DNA of 13,210 bases, from positions 1-13,210 of the forward strand of contig CAZHKH010000032.1 of assembly GCA_964532515.1 (NCBI GenBank), written 5' to 3'. The position numbers and the translations under genes were made by a program. Origin of the DNA: TMED161 sp964532515. GTDB taxonomy: Bacteria > Fidelibacterota > Marinisomatia > SCGC-AAA003-L08 > D37C17. The notes under the pieces were generated by a model, which saw nothing but the letters and a program-made list of their open reading frames with translations, searched no databases and had not been told where the DNA came from. Of the stretch, positions 1 through 6,798 are shown in pieces; position 1 is the stretch's first letter, and each line of letters begins with the position of its first letter.

Positions 1-454
1 CATCTAGTGATAAACAAACATCTGAAGTACAATCTTCGCCGCCGTCATCACCGCCTGTGTCTCCACCATCATCGGCTGAACCACCTCCAAATTCAACATC
101 AAGAGAGTTCCCACCTGCATCAGAGAATATAAACTCTGATAAACAATCTTCAGAAACATCACCATCAAGCTCGACTAATGTCCCTGAACCTGCTGGAATT
201 ACTGAACCTGTAAATGAGAATGCCAAAACAGTACTACCACTTGAAGAGATCGTAAAACCATTCGCTGCGGCATCACCGCCAGTTGCTCCGGTTACACAAC
301 CATTATGTCCAAACTGGAACCCAGCAATATCTGCTGTGCTTTCATAATTAAGATTATTTCCCTCAAGACTTAGTACAACATCCTGCGTAAAACAGAATGA
401 TAATAAAACTGATAGCATTACTGCTGTAGTTAATTTGAAATTATTAAAATGCAT
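1..454 (-). CDS. Secreted repeat-domain protein, N-terminal part (runs off the window)
   Basis: Open reading frame on the minus strand from an ATG at 454 to the window edge, 151 residues without a stop. The start is fixed by a strong GGAGGA seven bases upstream. Residues 1-23 form a signal peptide, a hydrophobic stretch (AVMLSVLLSFCF) with likely cleavage just before QDVV. Residues 25-122 look like one beta-rich domain, with signatures DIAGFQF (42-48), TGATGGDAAANGF (55-67) and a Gly/Ser-rich segment ending GSGTLVELDGD (89-99). A Gly/Asp-rich linker follows (residues 124-140). DVCLSLD (145-151) then repeats the DVVLSLE that opens the first domain (25-31), so a second copy probably begins at the edge. 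The fold pattern recalls cohesin-like beta-sandwich modules, but the domain is short and I cannot name a family. It is probably exported or surface-bound. The Pro/Ser-rich plus-strand frame over this region is only its shadow. Confidence 0.8.
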   Translation of the reverse strand, partial: MHFNNFKLTTAVMLSVLLSFCFTQDVVLSLEGNNLNYESTADIAGFQFGHNGCVTGATGGDAAANGFTISSSGSTVLAFSFTGSVIPAGSGTLVELDGDVSEDCLSEFIFSDAGGNSLDVEFGGGSADDGGDTGGDDGGEDCTSDVCLSLD

Positions 455-461
455 TTTTACA

Positions 462-467
462 TCCTCC
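462..467 (-). promoter_or_regulatory. Shine-Dalgarno for the secreted repeat protein
   Basis: On the minus strand this reads GGAGGA, seven bases before the ATG at 454. It is one of the few strong ribosome binding sites in the window and decides the start of the first gene. Confidence 0.75.
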
Positions 468-499
468 ATAAAAATTTTTATCTATTTATTGTATTTATA

Positions 500-528
500 A
501 TAATAAAACAATAACTATATTGTTACAA
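500..528 (-). promoter_or_regulatory. Candidate sigma-70-type promoter for the secreted repeat protein
   Basis: Reading the minus strand, a -35-like TTGTAA (523-528) and a -10-like TATTAT (500-505) are separated by exactly 17 bases. They lie about 45 bases upstream of the start codon at 454. The spacing is ideal, but in DNA this AT-rich such matches arise easily by chance, so this is only a candidate. Confidence 0.3.
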
Positions 529-549
529 TTTGTGAATAAATATAAACAA

Positions 550-571
550 ATAGTGTGATATAAGACACTAT
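550..571 (-). terminator. Probable weak intrinsic terminator after clpX
   Basis: A perfect 7-base inverted repeat, ATAGTGT (550-556) and ACACTAT (565-571), with an 8-base loop starts about 37 bases beyond the clpX stop. On the minus strand the hairpin is followed by a T-rich run (TTTGTTTATATTTATT). The stem has only three G-C pairs, so termination would be modest. It separates the tig-clpP-clpX transcript from the next gene, which has its own ribosome binding site and a candidate promoter. The rest of the 153-base gap at 455-607 shows nothing else. Confidence 0.45.
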
Positions 572-607
572 CATATTCTTAATATTATTTGTTAGGTAAA
601 TATAAAA

Positions 608-1843
608 CTAAGCTGAACGCTTAATATGCTTTATAATTGGTTTCTTTTCTTTTTTTATAACTTCAGCAGATATGGTGCATGAATTAACATCTTTCATAGA
701 TGGGATTTCATACATTATCTCCATCATTGATGATTCAAGTATTGATCGTAATCCCCTGGCGCCTGCTCCTCGTACAATTGCTTGGTCAACTACTTCATTT
801 ATTGCACAATCAGTAAACTCTAAATTAACACCCTCTAATTTGAATAGTTTTTTATACTGTTTTATTAATGCATTTTTCGGCTCAGTTAAAATTCTATAAA
901 GAGCATCTCTATTTAATTTTTTTAAAGGAGCTGTAACAGCCAAACGACCAATAAATTCAGGAATAAAACCAAATTTCAATAGATCTTCTGGCTCTGATCT
1001 GAAAATTAACTGTTCATCATTGATGGCTACTCCCTTATTGCGATCAAATCCAATTCCTGTCCCTTTTAATCTTCTTTTTATGATTTTATTGATCCCCTGA
1101 AAAGCTCCCCCACAAATAAATAAAATATTAGTAGTATCAATGGTTACTAAATCTTGTTCAGGATGCTTCCGACCTCCTTTGGGTGGGATATTAGCTTTAG
1201 TTCCCTCTAGCATTTTAAGAAGCGCCTGCTGAACTCCTTCTCCAGATACATCTCGAGTAATTGATGGATTTCCATCCTTCCTTGATATTTTATCTATTTC
1301 ATCTATATATATAATTCCCTTTTCAGCTCTTTCTACATCATAATTAGCAGATTGAAATAGTCGCACTAAAATGTTCTCAACATCTTCACCCACATATCCT
1401 GCTTCAGTCAAGACAGTGGCATCTGCTATCGCAAAGGGGACATCAAGTATTCTAGATAGCGTCCGAGCTAAGAGAGTTTTTCCAGTTCCTGTGGGGCCCA
1501 ATAGTAAAATATTGCTTTTCTCTATATCAATATCATCTTTATAGTTAGAATTTAATCTTTTGTAATGATTATAAACTGCAACTGATAAAACTTTTTTAGC
1601 ATGCTCCTGATCTATAACATACTTATCTAACATTAATTTTATTTTCTCTGGAGTGTGCTTATCTGCTGCATCAGTTTTAGAAATTGCTTCAAGCTTTTCA
1701 ATCACAATTTCATTGGCCTTATCTATGCAGACATCGCAAATATATGCGTTATCGCCTTCAATTAGAAAATTGACATCTTGCTCTGAACTTCCACAAAAGG
1801 AGCATGATAAGTTGCTTTTTATTTTATTTTTATTATTATCCAA
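608..1843 (-). CDS. clpX: ATP-dependent Clp protease, ATP-binding subunit ClpX
   Basis: AAA+ unfoldase that recognises tagged or misfolded proteins and threads them into ClpP in the cytoplasm. The 411 residues are close to the usual family length. Visible in order: zinc-binding domain with C14, C17, C36 and C39; Walker A GPTGTGKT (116-123); pore loop GYVG (149-152); Walker B IIYIDE (177-182); pore loop 2 around RDVSGEGVQQ (197-206); RKH loop (225-227); ClpP-docking IGF loop (264-266); arginine finger in EFIGR (R300); sensor 2 GAR (361-363). All key residues are present. The start is a TTG: an in-frame stop lies four codons upstream, and the next in-frame ATG (M71) would cut off the zinc domain. 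There is no clear Shine-Dalgarno. The gene begins 24 bases after the clpP stop and is the last gene of the tig-clpP-clpX operon. Confidence 0.97.
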   Translation of the reverse strand: MDNNKNKIKSNLSCSFCGSSEQDVNFLIEGDNAYICDVCIDKANEIVIEKLEAISKTDAADKHTPEKIKLMLDKYVIDQEHAKKVLSVAVYNHYKRLNSNYKDDIDIEKSNILLLGPTGTGKTLLARTLSRILDVPFAIADATVLTEAGYVGEDVENILVRLFQSANYDVERAEKGIIYIDEIDKISRKDGNPSITRDVSGEGVQQALLKMLEGTKANIPPKGGRKHPEQDLVTIDTTNILFICGGAFQGINKIIKRRLKGTGIGFDRNKGVAINDEQLIFRSEPEDLLKFGFIPEFIGRLAVTAPLKKLNRDALYRILTEPKNALIKQYKKLFKLEGVNLEFTDCAINEVVDQAIVRGAGARGLRSILESSMMEIMYEIPSMKDVNSCTISAEVIKKEKKPIIKHIKRSA

Positions 1844-1867
1844 TATTAATGATTACTTAAAATTATA

Positions 1868-2464
1868 TTATCTTGAAGTTACAATTTGATCGATAAGACC
1901 ATATTCAAGTGCTCTATCTGCAGACATAAAATTATCTCTATTTGTATCATTTTCAATAGTTTTTATGGATTTGCCCGTATTGTCACTTAAAATTTTATTT
2001 AATTTTTCCTTTAAAAATAATATCTCTTTTGTATGAATTTCTATATCTGTCGCTTGACCTTGAACTCCACCTAAGGGCTGATGTATCATAACGCGTGAAT
2101 TGGATAGGGCAGACCTCTTCCCTTTTGCCCCTGAACTCAATAACAGTGCCGCCATGCTCGCAGCTTGCCCCATACAAATAGTGGCAACATCTGGCTTAAT
2201 ATAATTCATTGTATCAAGTATCCCAAATCCAGATGTAATAACCCCGCCAGGAGAATTGATATACATATAAATATCTTTTTCTGCATCTTCTGATTCTAAA
2301 AATAATAATTGAGCAATTATTAAGCTTGATATATTGTCATCAATTGGCATTCCCAAGAAAATAATTCTTTCTTTCAAAAGTCTTGAATATATATCAACTG
2401 CTCTTTCTCCATTTGCAGTTTGTTCGACTACCATAGGTACAAGCATCGCGTGTTCCTTTGTCAT
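1868..2464 (-). CDS. clpP: ATP-dependent Clp protease, proteolytic subunit ClpP
   Basis: Serine peptidase that forms the barrel-shaped proteolytic chamber working with ClpX. The 198 residues match the family's usual length. The catalytic triad is S103 in GQAASMAA, H128 in MIHQP and D177, with the spacing seen in E. coli ClpP (25 and 74 residues from the Ser). The VPMVVEQT-like N-terminus and INSPGG (69-74) are also typical. The ATG at 2464 is preceded by AAGGAG at good distance; internal Met7 and Met11 are less likely starts. It sits 12 bases after tig and 24 before clpX, so the three are almost certainly one transcript. The IGF docking loop in the neighbouring ClpX supports the pair acting together. 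Confidence 0.97.
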   Translation of the reverse strand: MTKEHAMLVPMVVEQTANGERAVDIYSRLLKERIIFLGMPIDDNISSLIIAQLLFLESEDAEKDIYMYINSPGGVITSGFGILDTMNYIKPDVATICMGQAASMAALLLSSGAKGKRSALSNSRVMIHQPLGGVQGQATDIEIHTKEILFLKEKLNKILSDNTGKSIKTIENDTNRDNFMSADRALEYGLIDQIVTSR

Positions 2465-2472
2465 ATAAAAAA

Positions 2473-2478
2473 CTCCTT
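2473..2478 (-). promoter_or_regulatory. Shine-Dalgarno of clpP, overlapping the tig stop codon
   Basis: On the minus strand the tig stop TAA is shared with the ribosome binding site (TAAGGAG), eight bases before the clpP ATG. This suggests translational coupling of clpP to tig and confirms the clpP start. Confidence 0.75.
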
Positions 2479-3754
2479 ATTTTTGCTTTCTTAAGTCGGC
2501 CGTGCTTTTTTCTGTATCTTTAATTACGGCAAATCCACTTATATAATTAAATAGCTTTTCATTTAATAAATTGGATGATAGAGATTCTCTATTTTGATGA
2601 TTATCAAAAAATTCAACAATCTTTTTTTTGTCTTCATTGCTTTGATCAATAATTTTCTTTATCTCCTCATCGATATCCTTATTATCAACAGATACCTCTG
2701 ATTTTTGGACCAATGCATCTTTGATTATAAACCACTTTACATTGAAATCAGCTATATCTTTGGACTCTTCTTTTAATTTATCTTTATCAAGGTTCTTATT
2801 TTTTTTCATTTGCTCTTCAATAAATTTCTCTAAGTATCTATTAACCATTGATACTGGGGCTTCAAATTTTGTCTTAGCAATAAAATAATTAATCAATTCT
2901 TCTCTTTTCCTCTTTTCATAATCATCATCAATTGATTTTTGTATGTTATCTTTTAGCTGATTTTTTAACTCATCTAATGTTTTGAGCCCTGGAGACGCTG
3001 TTTTGGCAAATTCATCATTTAAATCGGGCAATAACTGCTCCTCTACTTTATGGATATGTATTTCATATCTTGATTGTTTCCCTTCACCATAGTTGATTGT
3101 AACTTTTCTTTTATCATCTGGTTTAACACCCAGTAATTCTTGCTCAGTCGTACCTGTAAATGCTCCAATTCCTAACTTAATGTATTGCTTATCAAGTTTT
3201 TTCCCAATAATAGGAAGATCACTTTCATCTAATTCTTGAAAATCACCCATAATAAAATTATTAGACTTAGCCCCATCATCTATACTCTTTAAATTTGAGT
3301 GTTGCTGTCTTAACTCTTCCAGTGCATGCGTCACATCCTCATCAGTTTGATTGTATTTTATCATTTTGATTTTGATTTTTTTCTCATAATTAGGAAGTTT
3401 TATTTCTGGAATAACTTCAAAGTTAAGAGTAAACACAAGTTCATTGCCTTCAGAGAAATCAAGATTAGAAACATTCGCTTGATTAATTGGATTTAGTTTT
3501 TGTTCTTGAATAGCTTGTTGATAAAATATATTTAATGATTTTTCAGCAAAATTTGCTTCAATAGCAGCGCTGTAATTCTTTTTAAATAACTCTAAATCTC
3601 TACCAAAAACTTTTCCTTTTCTTCCTCCTTGTGGAGTGTGATTAGACTTAACTTTATCAAATTCATTTTTGAAGGAATCTTCAAGTTCTTCCCAAGAAAC
3701 TTTGCAGGTCATCTCTTGAGTAAAATCATTTATTTTTTTTAGTTTGATATCCAT
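2477..3754 (-). CDS. tig: Trigger factor (ribosome-associated chaperone)
   Basis: Chaperone that binds near the ribosome exit tunnel and shields nascent chains. The 425 residues match the family. The N-terminal ribosome-binding domain carries GGRKGKVFG (43-51), a variant of the usual GFRKGKVP-type signature. The middle region (about 160-240) aligns in position with the FKBP-like peptidyl-prolyl isomerase domain but looks divergent. The C-terminal helical chaperone arm starts near PDLNDEFAKTAS (243-254) and is rich in Lys and Glu. Overall composition is highly charged, as expected. The ATG at 3754 has no clear Shine-Dalgarno. First gene of tig-clpP-clpX, a very common bacterial arrangement that supports the call despite the divergent middle. 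A short AT-rich region divides it from the divergent trhO. Confidence 0.93.
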   Translation of the reverse strand: MDIKLKKINDFTQEMTCKVSWEELEDSFKNEFDKVKSNHTPQGGRKGKVFGRDLELFKKNYSAAIEANFAEKSLNIFYQQAIQEQKLNPINQANVSNLDFSEGNELVFTLNFEVIPEIKLPNYEKKIKIKMIKYNQTDEDVTHALEELRQQHSNLKSIDDGAKSNNFIMGDFQELDESDLPIIGKKLDKQYIKLGIGAFTGTTEQELLGVKPDDKRKVTINYGEGKQSRYEIHIHKVEEQLLPDLNDEFAKTASPGLKTLDELKNQLKDNIQKSIDDDYEKRKREELINYFIAKTKFEAPVSMVNRYLEKFIEEQMKKNKNLDKDKLKEESKDIADFNVKWFIIKDALVQKSEVSVDNKDIDEEIKKIIDQSNEDKKKIVEFFDNHQNRESLSSNLLNEKLFNYISGFAVIKDTEKSTADLRKQK

Positions 3755-3834
3755 TAATTAATACATTTTTTATATCAGTTAAGTTACATTATTTTATTAT
3801 AAATTAATGAAGAAATTTATTATTTATAAAAAAA
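3755..3834. promoter_or_regulatory. Divergent intergenic region between tig and trhO
   Basis: Eighty very AT-rich bases lie between two divergent starts, so they should hold both promoters. On the minus strand a TATAAA lies shortly upstream of tig, and on the plus strand TATTATAAATT lies upstream of trhO, but neither has a convincing -35 partner. I see no CIRCE-type inverted repeat or other heat-shock operator for the tig operon. Individual promoter positions cannot be fixed by eye. Confidence 0.4.
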
Positions 3835-4872
3835 ATGAATGAGCAACTATATAATAAAAAAAGCAAAGAAGATTTAGAAAAAGATTTAAATGATGAAACG
3901 TTTAAAAGAATAACGTTGTCATTTTATAAATATGTAGATTTCAAAGATCTAAGTGCATTTAGAGATAAACTATATAAAGATTTGAATGGGTTAAATGTAT
4001 TGGGTAGAGTTTATATAGCTAAAGAGGGTATCAATGCACAGATATCTATCCCTGAAAATCAGTATAATAATTTTACTGGATACATCCACTCCTATAAAGA
4101 GTTAAAGGGTGTCCAAATCAAAAATGCCATTCAAGAAGGGCCATCTTTCTATAAATTAATTATTAAAATTAAAAATGAAATAGTGGCGTATGGGATTAAT
4201 GAAAATAGTTATGACATGAATAAGGTTGGCGAACATTTAGATCCCATCGAATTTAATAGACAGCTTTCAAAGCCAGGTTCAATTGTAGTTGATATTAGAA
4301 ACCACTATGAAAGTGAAGTTGGTCATTTTAAAAATGCTATTATCCCTGATATTGATAGATCTCAAGATTTACTTGAAGAAGTAAAAAGATTATTGGATGG
4401 GAAAGAAGATGAAAAAATTCTACTATATTGCACGGGTGGTATAAGATGTGAAAAAGCAAGCTCCTTTTTAATAAAGAATAATTTTAAAGATGTAAACCAA
4501 TTAAATGGCGGAATTGTTAATTACGCACATGAAGTTAAAAAAAATAAATTAGATTCTGAATTTATTGGAAAAAACTTTGTTTTTGATTCTAGAATGGGGG
4601 AGAGAATTACCTCAGATATTATAAGTAGTTGTCATCAATGTAAAAAAGAAGCAGATTCTCATACAAATTGTAAAAATGACCTATGCCATTTGCTATTTAT
4701 ACAATGCAAACAATGTTCTAAAAATTATAAAGGCTGCTGTTGCCCTGAATGTTTAGATTATTATAACCTAGATGAAAAAAATAAAAAAAATAAAAAAGAA
4801 GATTTTTTAGAGTTTAATAATAAAAGACTAAAGGGTAAGGTTAAACCTAAATTGTACGATATCCTTAACTAA
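3835..4872 (+). CDS. trhO: tRNA uridine(34) hydroxylase, rhodanese family (TrhO/YceA)
   Basis: The 345 residues match the UPF0176/TrhO family. Its members hydroxylate the wobble uridine of certain tRNAs to 5-hydroxyuridine, an early step towards cmo5U-type modifications, acting in the cytoplasm. Visible: an N-terminal ferredoxin-like domain with AKEGINAQISIP (62-73); a rhodanese domain from about 140 with VDIRNHYE (152-159) and the active loop CTGGIRCEKAS, whose C199 is the expected catalytic cysteine; and a Cys-rich tail (C266, C269, C279, C284, C291, C294, C301-303, C306) that probably binds zinc and is typical of the family. The ATG follows a run of A with only a weak purine stretch upstream. 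It is divergent from tig. Its last 8 bases overlap the convergent PqqB-like gene. Confidence 0.93.
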   Translation: MNEQLYNKKSKEDLEKDLNDETFKRITLSFYKYVDFKDLSAFRDKLYKDLNGLNVLGRVYIAKEGINAQISIPENQYNNFTGYIHSYKELKGVQIKNAIQEGPSFYKLIIKIKNEIVAYGINENSYDMNKVGEHLDPIEFNRQLSKPGSIVVDIRNHYESEVGHFKNAIIPDIDRSQDLLEEVKRLLDGKEDEKILLYCTGGIRCEKASSFLIKNNFKDVNQLNGGIVNYAHEVKKNKLDSEFIGKNFVFDSRMGERITSDIISSCHQCKKEADSHTNCKNDLCHLLFIQCKQCSKNYKGCCCPECLDYYNLDEKNKKNKKEDFLEFNNKRLKGKVKPKLYDILN

Positions 4873-5713
4873 GATTAAATTTTTGATTTTCTCTTGAGAT
4901 TGAAAAGCCACTATCTATAATAGTATTATACGCTTCACTTCCCTCTCTGATTGCATCATTTGTATGATTAAAATGAATGAAATGAATTTTTTGTTTATCT
5001 TCATCGCTCAAATCCATAAGCATGTCCATTGTATCTACAATAGAAGGGTGTGGAATTTTTTTAATGTCTCTTGTTTTTATTTCACTTTTTTGATAGAATG
5101 TCCCATCTAAAAATAAAATATCATTATTATTTATTAGTTTAAATAAATTTTTCTCAAATCTATCCCAACTATCTATATCAGGCATATAAATAGCAGATTT
5201 TTTTTGTCCTATAATTTTGTACCCAACCGTTTCAGAAAGTTCATTCCTATGAGGAACATCAAAAGCTTGGATTGTAAAATTATCATTAATGTTAATGTCT
5301 ACTCCATCGCTAATTAATGATAGTTTAATATTATTATTTTCAACTAATTGATTTAGGAGTGTATTGTTAATAATAAACTCTTTCATCTTAGGCATCACAT
5401 ATACCGGAATATTTTTAAGATTCATTACCTCAAGACCTAAGTTAATAAGACCCATATAATGACCTATATGAGCATGTGTAATAAAAATACCTTCTAATGA
5501 ACAATCAAATTTATCTATCATTTGAATTTGTGTTTTAATTTCAGGGGTTATATCAATTAGCCAATACTTCCGGTCTTCTTTATTAATAATAGCAATTGAT
5601 GATGGAAATTTTTTTAGTTCTGGATTATCCCATGCAGTCTGACAACATATATTTTTACATCCAACTTGAGGGTATCCAGCATCTTGCGAAGTTCCTAAAA
5701 CATAAAGAAGCAT
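4865..5713 (-). CDS. PqqB-like MBL-fold metallo-hydrolase
   Basis: A 282-residue metallo-beta-lactamase-fold protein close to PqqB in pattern. Counting from the ATG at 5713: LGTSQDAGYPQVGC (6-19) with CKNICC (19-24) recalls the PqqB glycine and Cys-rich N-terminus. THAHIGH (79-85) is the metal motif, with Gly where HxHxDH enzymes have Asp. VPHRNELSETVGY (153-165) is a PqqB hallmark, followed by D204 in LDGTFY, HPS (222-224) and HFNHTN (247-252). No other pqq gene is near, so a role in PQQ synthesis is not supported; PqqB itself has been reported as a hydroxylase. A TTG at 5740 would add nine residues and has GAGG only four bases upstream. I prefer the ATG, where the family pattern begins, five bases after the upstream stop. 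Last gene of the aro array. The substrate is unknown. Confidence 0.8.
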   Translation of the reverse strand: MLLYVLGTSQDAGYPQVGCKNICCQTAWDNPELKKFPSSIAIINKEDRKYWLIDITPEIKTQIQMIDKFDCSLEGIFITHAHIGHYMGLINLGLEVMNLKNIPVYVMPKMKEFIINNTLLNQLVENNNIKLSLISDGVDININDNFTIQAFDVPHRNELSETVGYKIIGQKKSAIYMPDIDSWDRFEKNLFKLINNNDILFLDGTFYQKSEIKTRDIKKIPHPSIVDTMDMLMDLSDEDKQKIHFIHFNHTNDAIREGSEAYNTIIDSGFSISRENQKFNLS

Positions 5714-5718
5714 ATCAA

Positions 5719-5991
5719 TTAGAATAAAAGGCTCATGCAATTTTCCTCAATTGCATCTTTGTAGTCAATTTGTTGATTTTGTAACATTTTTATGTGTGAA
5801 TTAATAAAATCATTTGGTTTATATTTTTGAGCTTCTATATAACAACATTCACAAAATTCCTTTAGTCTTGATTTATCTCCCTGCAGCATGCAATCATCAA
5901 TAAATACTTTAGCATCATAACTCTCAGTAATAGAGGAATTACATGAGAGGAATAGTATAAATAATAAAATATACTTATTCGTTATATTCAA
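5719..5991 (-). CDS. Small Cys-rich lipoprotein, unknown function
   Basis: Ninety residues. The N-terminus is a hydrophobic stretch (YILLFILFL) ending FLSC, a plausible lipobox with C17 as the lipidated cysteine. The mature part has C34, C47, C49, C50 and C85 in the arrangement FxxxC-x12-CxCC-x34-C. This recalls short lipoproteins with an F..C and CxC core that I have seen in marine FCB-group genomes, but I know no function. The start is a TTG placed directly after the stop codon of the redoxin-like gene, in the same frame and with no Shine-Dalgarno. It therefore probably depends on translational coupling. No ATG occurs before residue 35, and starting there would lose the signal. Its stop lies five bases before the ATG of the PqqB-like gene. 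It could anchor or serve the exported redoxin-like protein; this is inference. Confidence 0.65.
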   Translation of the reverse strand: MNITNKYILLFILFLSCNSSITESYDAKVFIDDCMLQGDKSRLKEFCECCYIEAQKYKPNDFINSHIKMLQNQQIDYKDAIEENCMSLLF

Positions 5992-6798
5992 TTAGTATTT
6001 TTTCCCTAAAATTTTATAAACCTCATCAATAGCATCTTCAATTCCCCTTAATGTGTGAACTTGTAAGTCCATATTCTCATCTACAAGTATAACGCATGGA
6101 TATCCCGTTGGCCTAATCCATTTTTTCATTTTAGCTTCAGGATCAGCTAGTAAAATCACATTATCATGAGGATAATTCCAGTACCATGAATCAATAGTTT
6201 CACTTGTAGCTGGATTTTTATTTTCATCTAAATGAATAATATGAACCCAATAGACTTCTCCATTATCTATTAAGTCTCTGATTCCATTAAATTTACTTTT
6301 CCACCATTTACTATTTGTTGCATCATCACTAACATATGATCTCCATGCTGAAAAATCTTTGCAAGCTTGAGGCCAACCTGTGCCAATCTCAATTAATATT
6401 GGTTTATTCCCATTTGCAAGATCATATAAATCAAATTCATCGCCAAATTGATCCACAGCTTTTAACCTGGGAACTTTAGACCCTCTTAATGGAACACAAT
6501 ATTTCCCTACGTTAAGTTGTAAACAAGTAGAATTAGCAGGACACGTAATCGAAGTTTCACACTCACAACCATTTGCATTTGGGCACTCTCCAAATCCTGG
6601 ATTATTTATTTTTTCTTTATTTGAATTAAATGGCCAAAACCCTTGATATATAACACTAAAGCCATCATTAGGATCTGTACCAACTTTTAATTCATCGATA
6701 TCAAGATATCCATCACCATCTGAATCTATATTGTTATCAATGCCATGCATTAAGCCAATTGAAAAAAGAAATATTAAAAAAAAATTATTTATTATCAT
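5992..6798 (-). CDS. Secreted thioredoxin/redoxin-like protein with EF-hand loop and Cys-rich module
   Basis: 268 residues with four parts. Residues 1-19 are a signal peptide (FFLIFLFSIG). DSDGDGYLDIDE (25-36) is a textbook EF-hand or thrombospondin-type-3-like calcium loop with D25, D27, D29 and E36 in place. Residues 70-102 hold six cysteines (C72, C78, C80, C86, C92, C101) in a compact EGF-like or dickkopf-like pattern. From about 107 to the end a thioredoxin-fold domain runs from PRLKAVDQFGDEFDL through PILIEIGTGWPQACKDF to RPTGYPCVILVDENMDL, the cis-Pro region. The usual WCxxC active site reads GWPQAC, so only C146 remains, with C235 beside the cis-Pro. This argues against a classic disulfide oxidoreductase. 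The ATG overlaps the aroQ tail by 14 bases. Probably acts in the periplasm or outside the cell. Confidence 0.75.
   Translation of the reverse strand: MIINNFFLIFLFSIGLMHGIDNNIDSDGDGYLDIDELKVGTDPNDGFSVIYQGFWPFNSNKEKINNPGFGECPNANGCECETSITCPANSTCLQLNVGKYCVPLRGSKVPRLKAVDQFGDEFDLYDLANGNKPILIEIGTGWPQACKDFSAWRSYVSDDATNSKWWKSKFNGIRDLIDNGEVYWVHIIHLDENKNPATSETIDSWYWNYPHDNVILLADPEAKMKKWIRPTGYPCVILVDENMDLQVHTLRGIEDAIDEVYKILGKKY

Noticed and set aside
1..165. Similar short DNA stretches (GATAAACAA...TCT near 10 and near 138), considered as a CRISPR or direct repeat
   Set aside because: They are short, imperfect and unevenly spaced, and are explained by repeated protein segments (CLSL/CLSE and Gly/Asp linker codons).
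57..347. Plus-strand Pro/Ser-rich reading frame of 96 residues
   Set aside because: It lies antisense to a frame with a signal peptide, strong ribosome binding site and domain structure; its Pro/Ser bias is just the complement of the Gly/Asp linker.
1995..2177. Minus-strand 60-residue frame inside clpP
   Set aside because: An out-of-frame shadow of clpP with no ribosome binding site or recognisable motif.
3755..3834. CIRCE-type heat-shock operator upstream of tig-clpP-clpX
   Set aside because: No TTAGCACTC-N9-GAGTGCTAA-like inverted repeat is present; the region is plain AT-rich DNA.
4830..4900. Possible bidirectional terminator at the trhO/PqqB-like junction (AGGTTAAACCT-like symmetry)
   Set aside because: The arms leave a loop of one base, which cannot form a hairpin, and no T-run follows at the right distance.
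5719..5991. The small lipoprotein as a PqqA-like precursor, because EAQKY matches the E-x3-Y pattern next to a PqqB-like gene
   Set aside because: The protein has a lipoprotein signal and several Cys, the motif is too short to mean much, and no other pqq genes are present.
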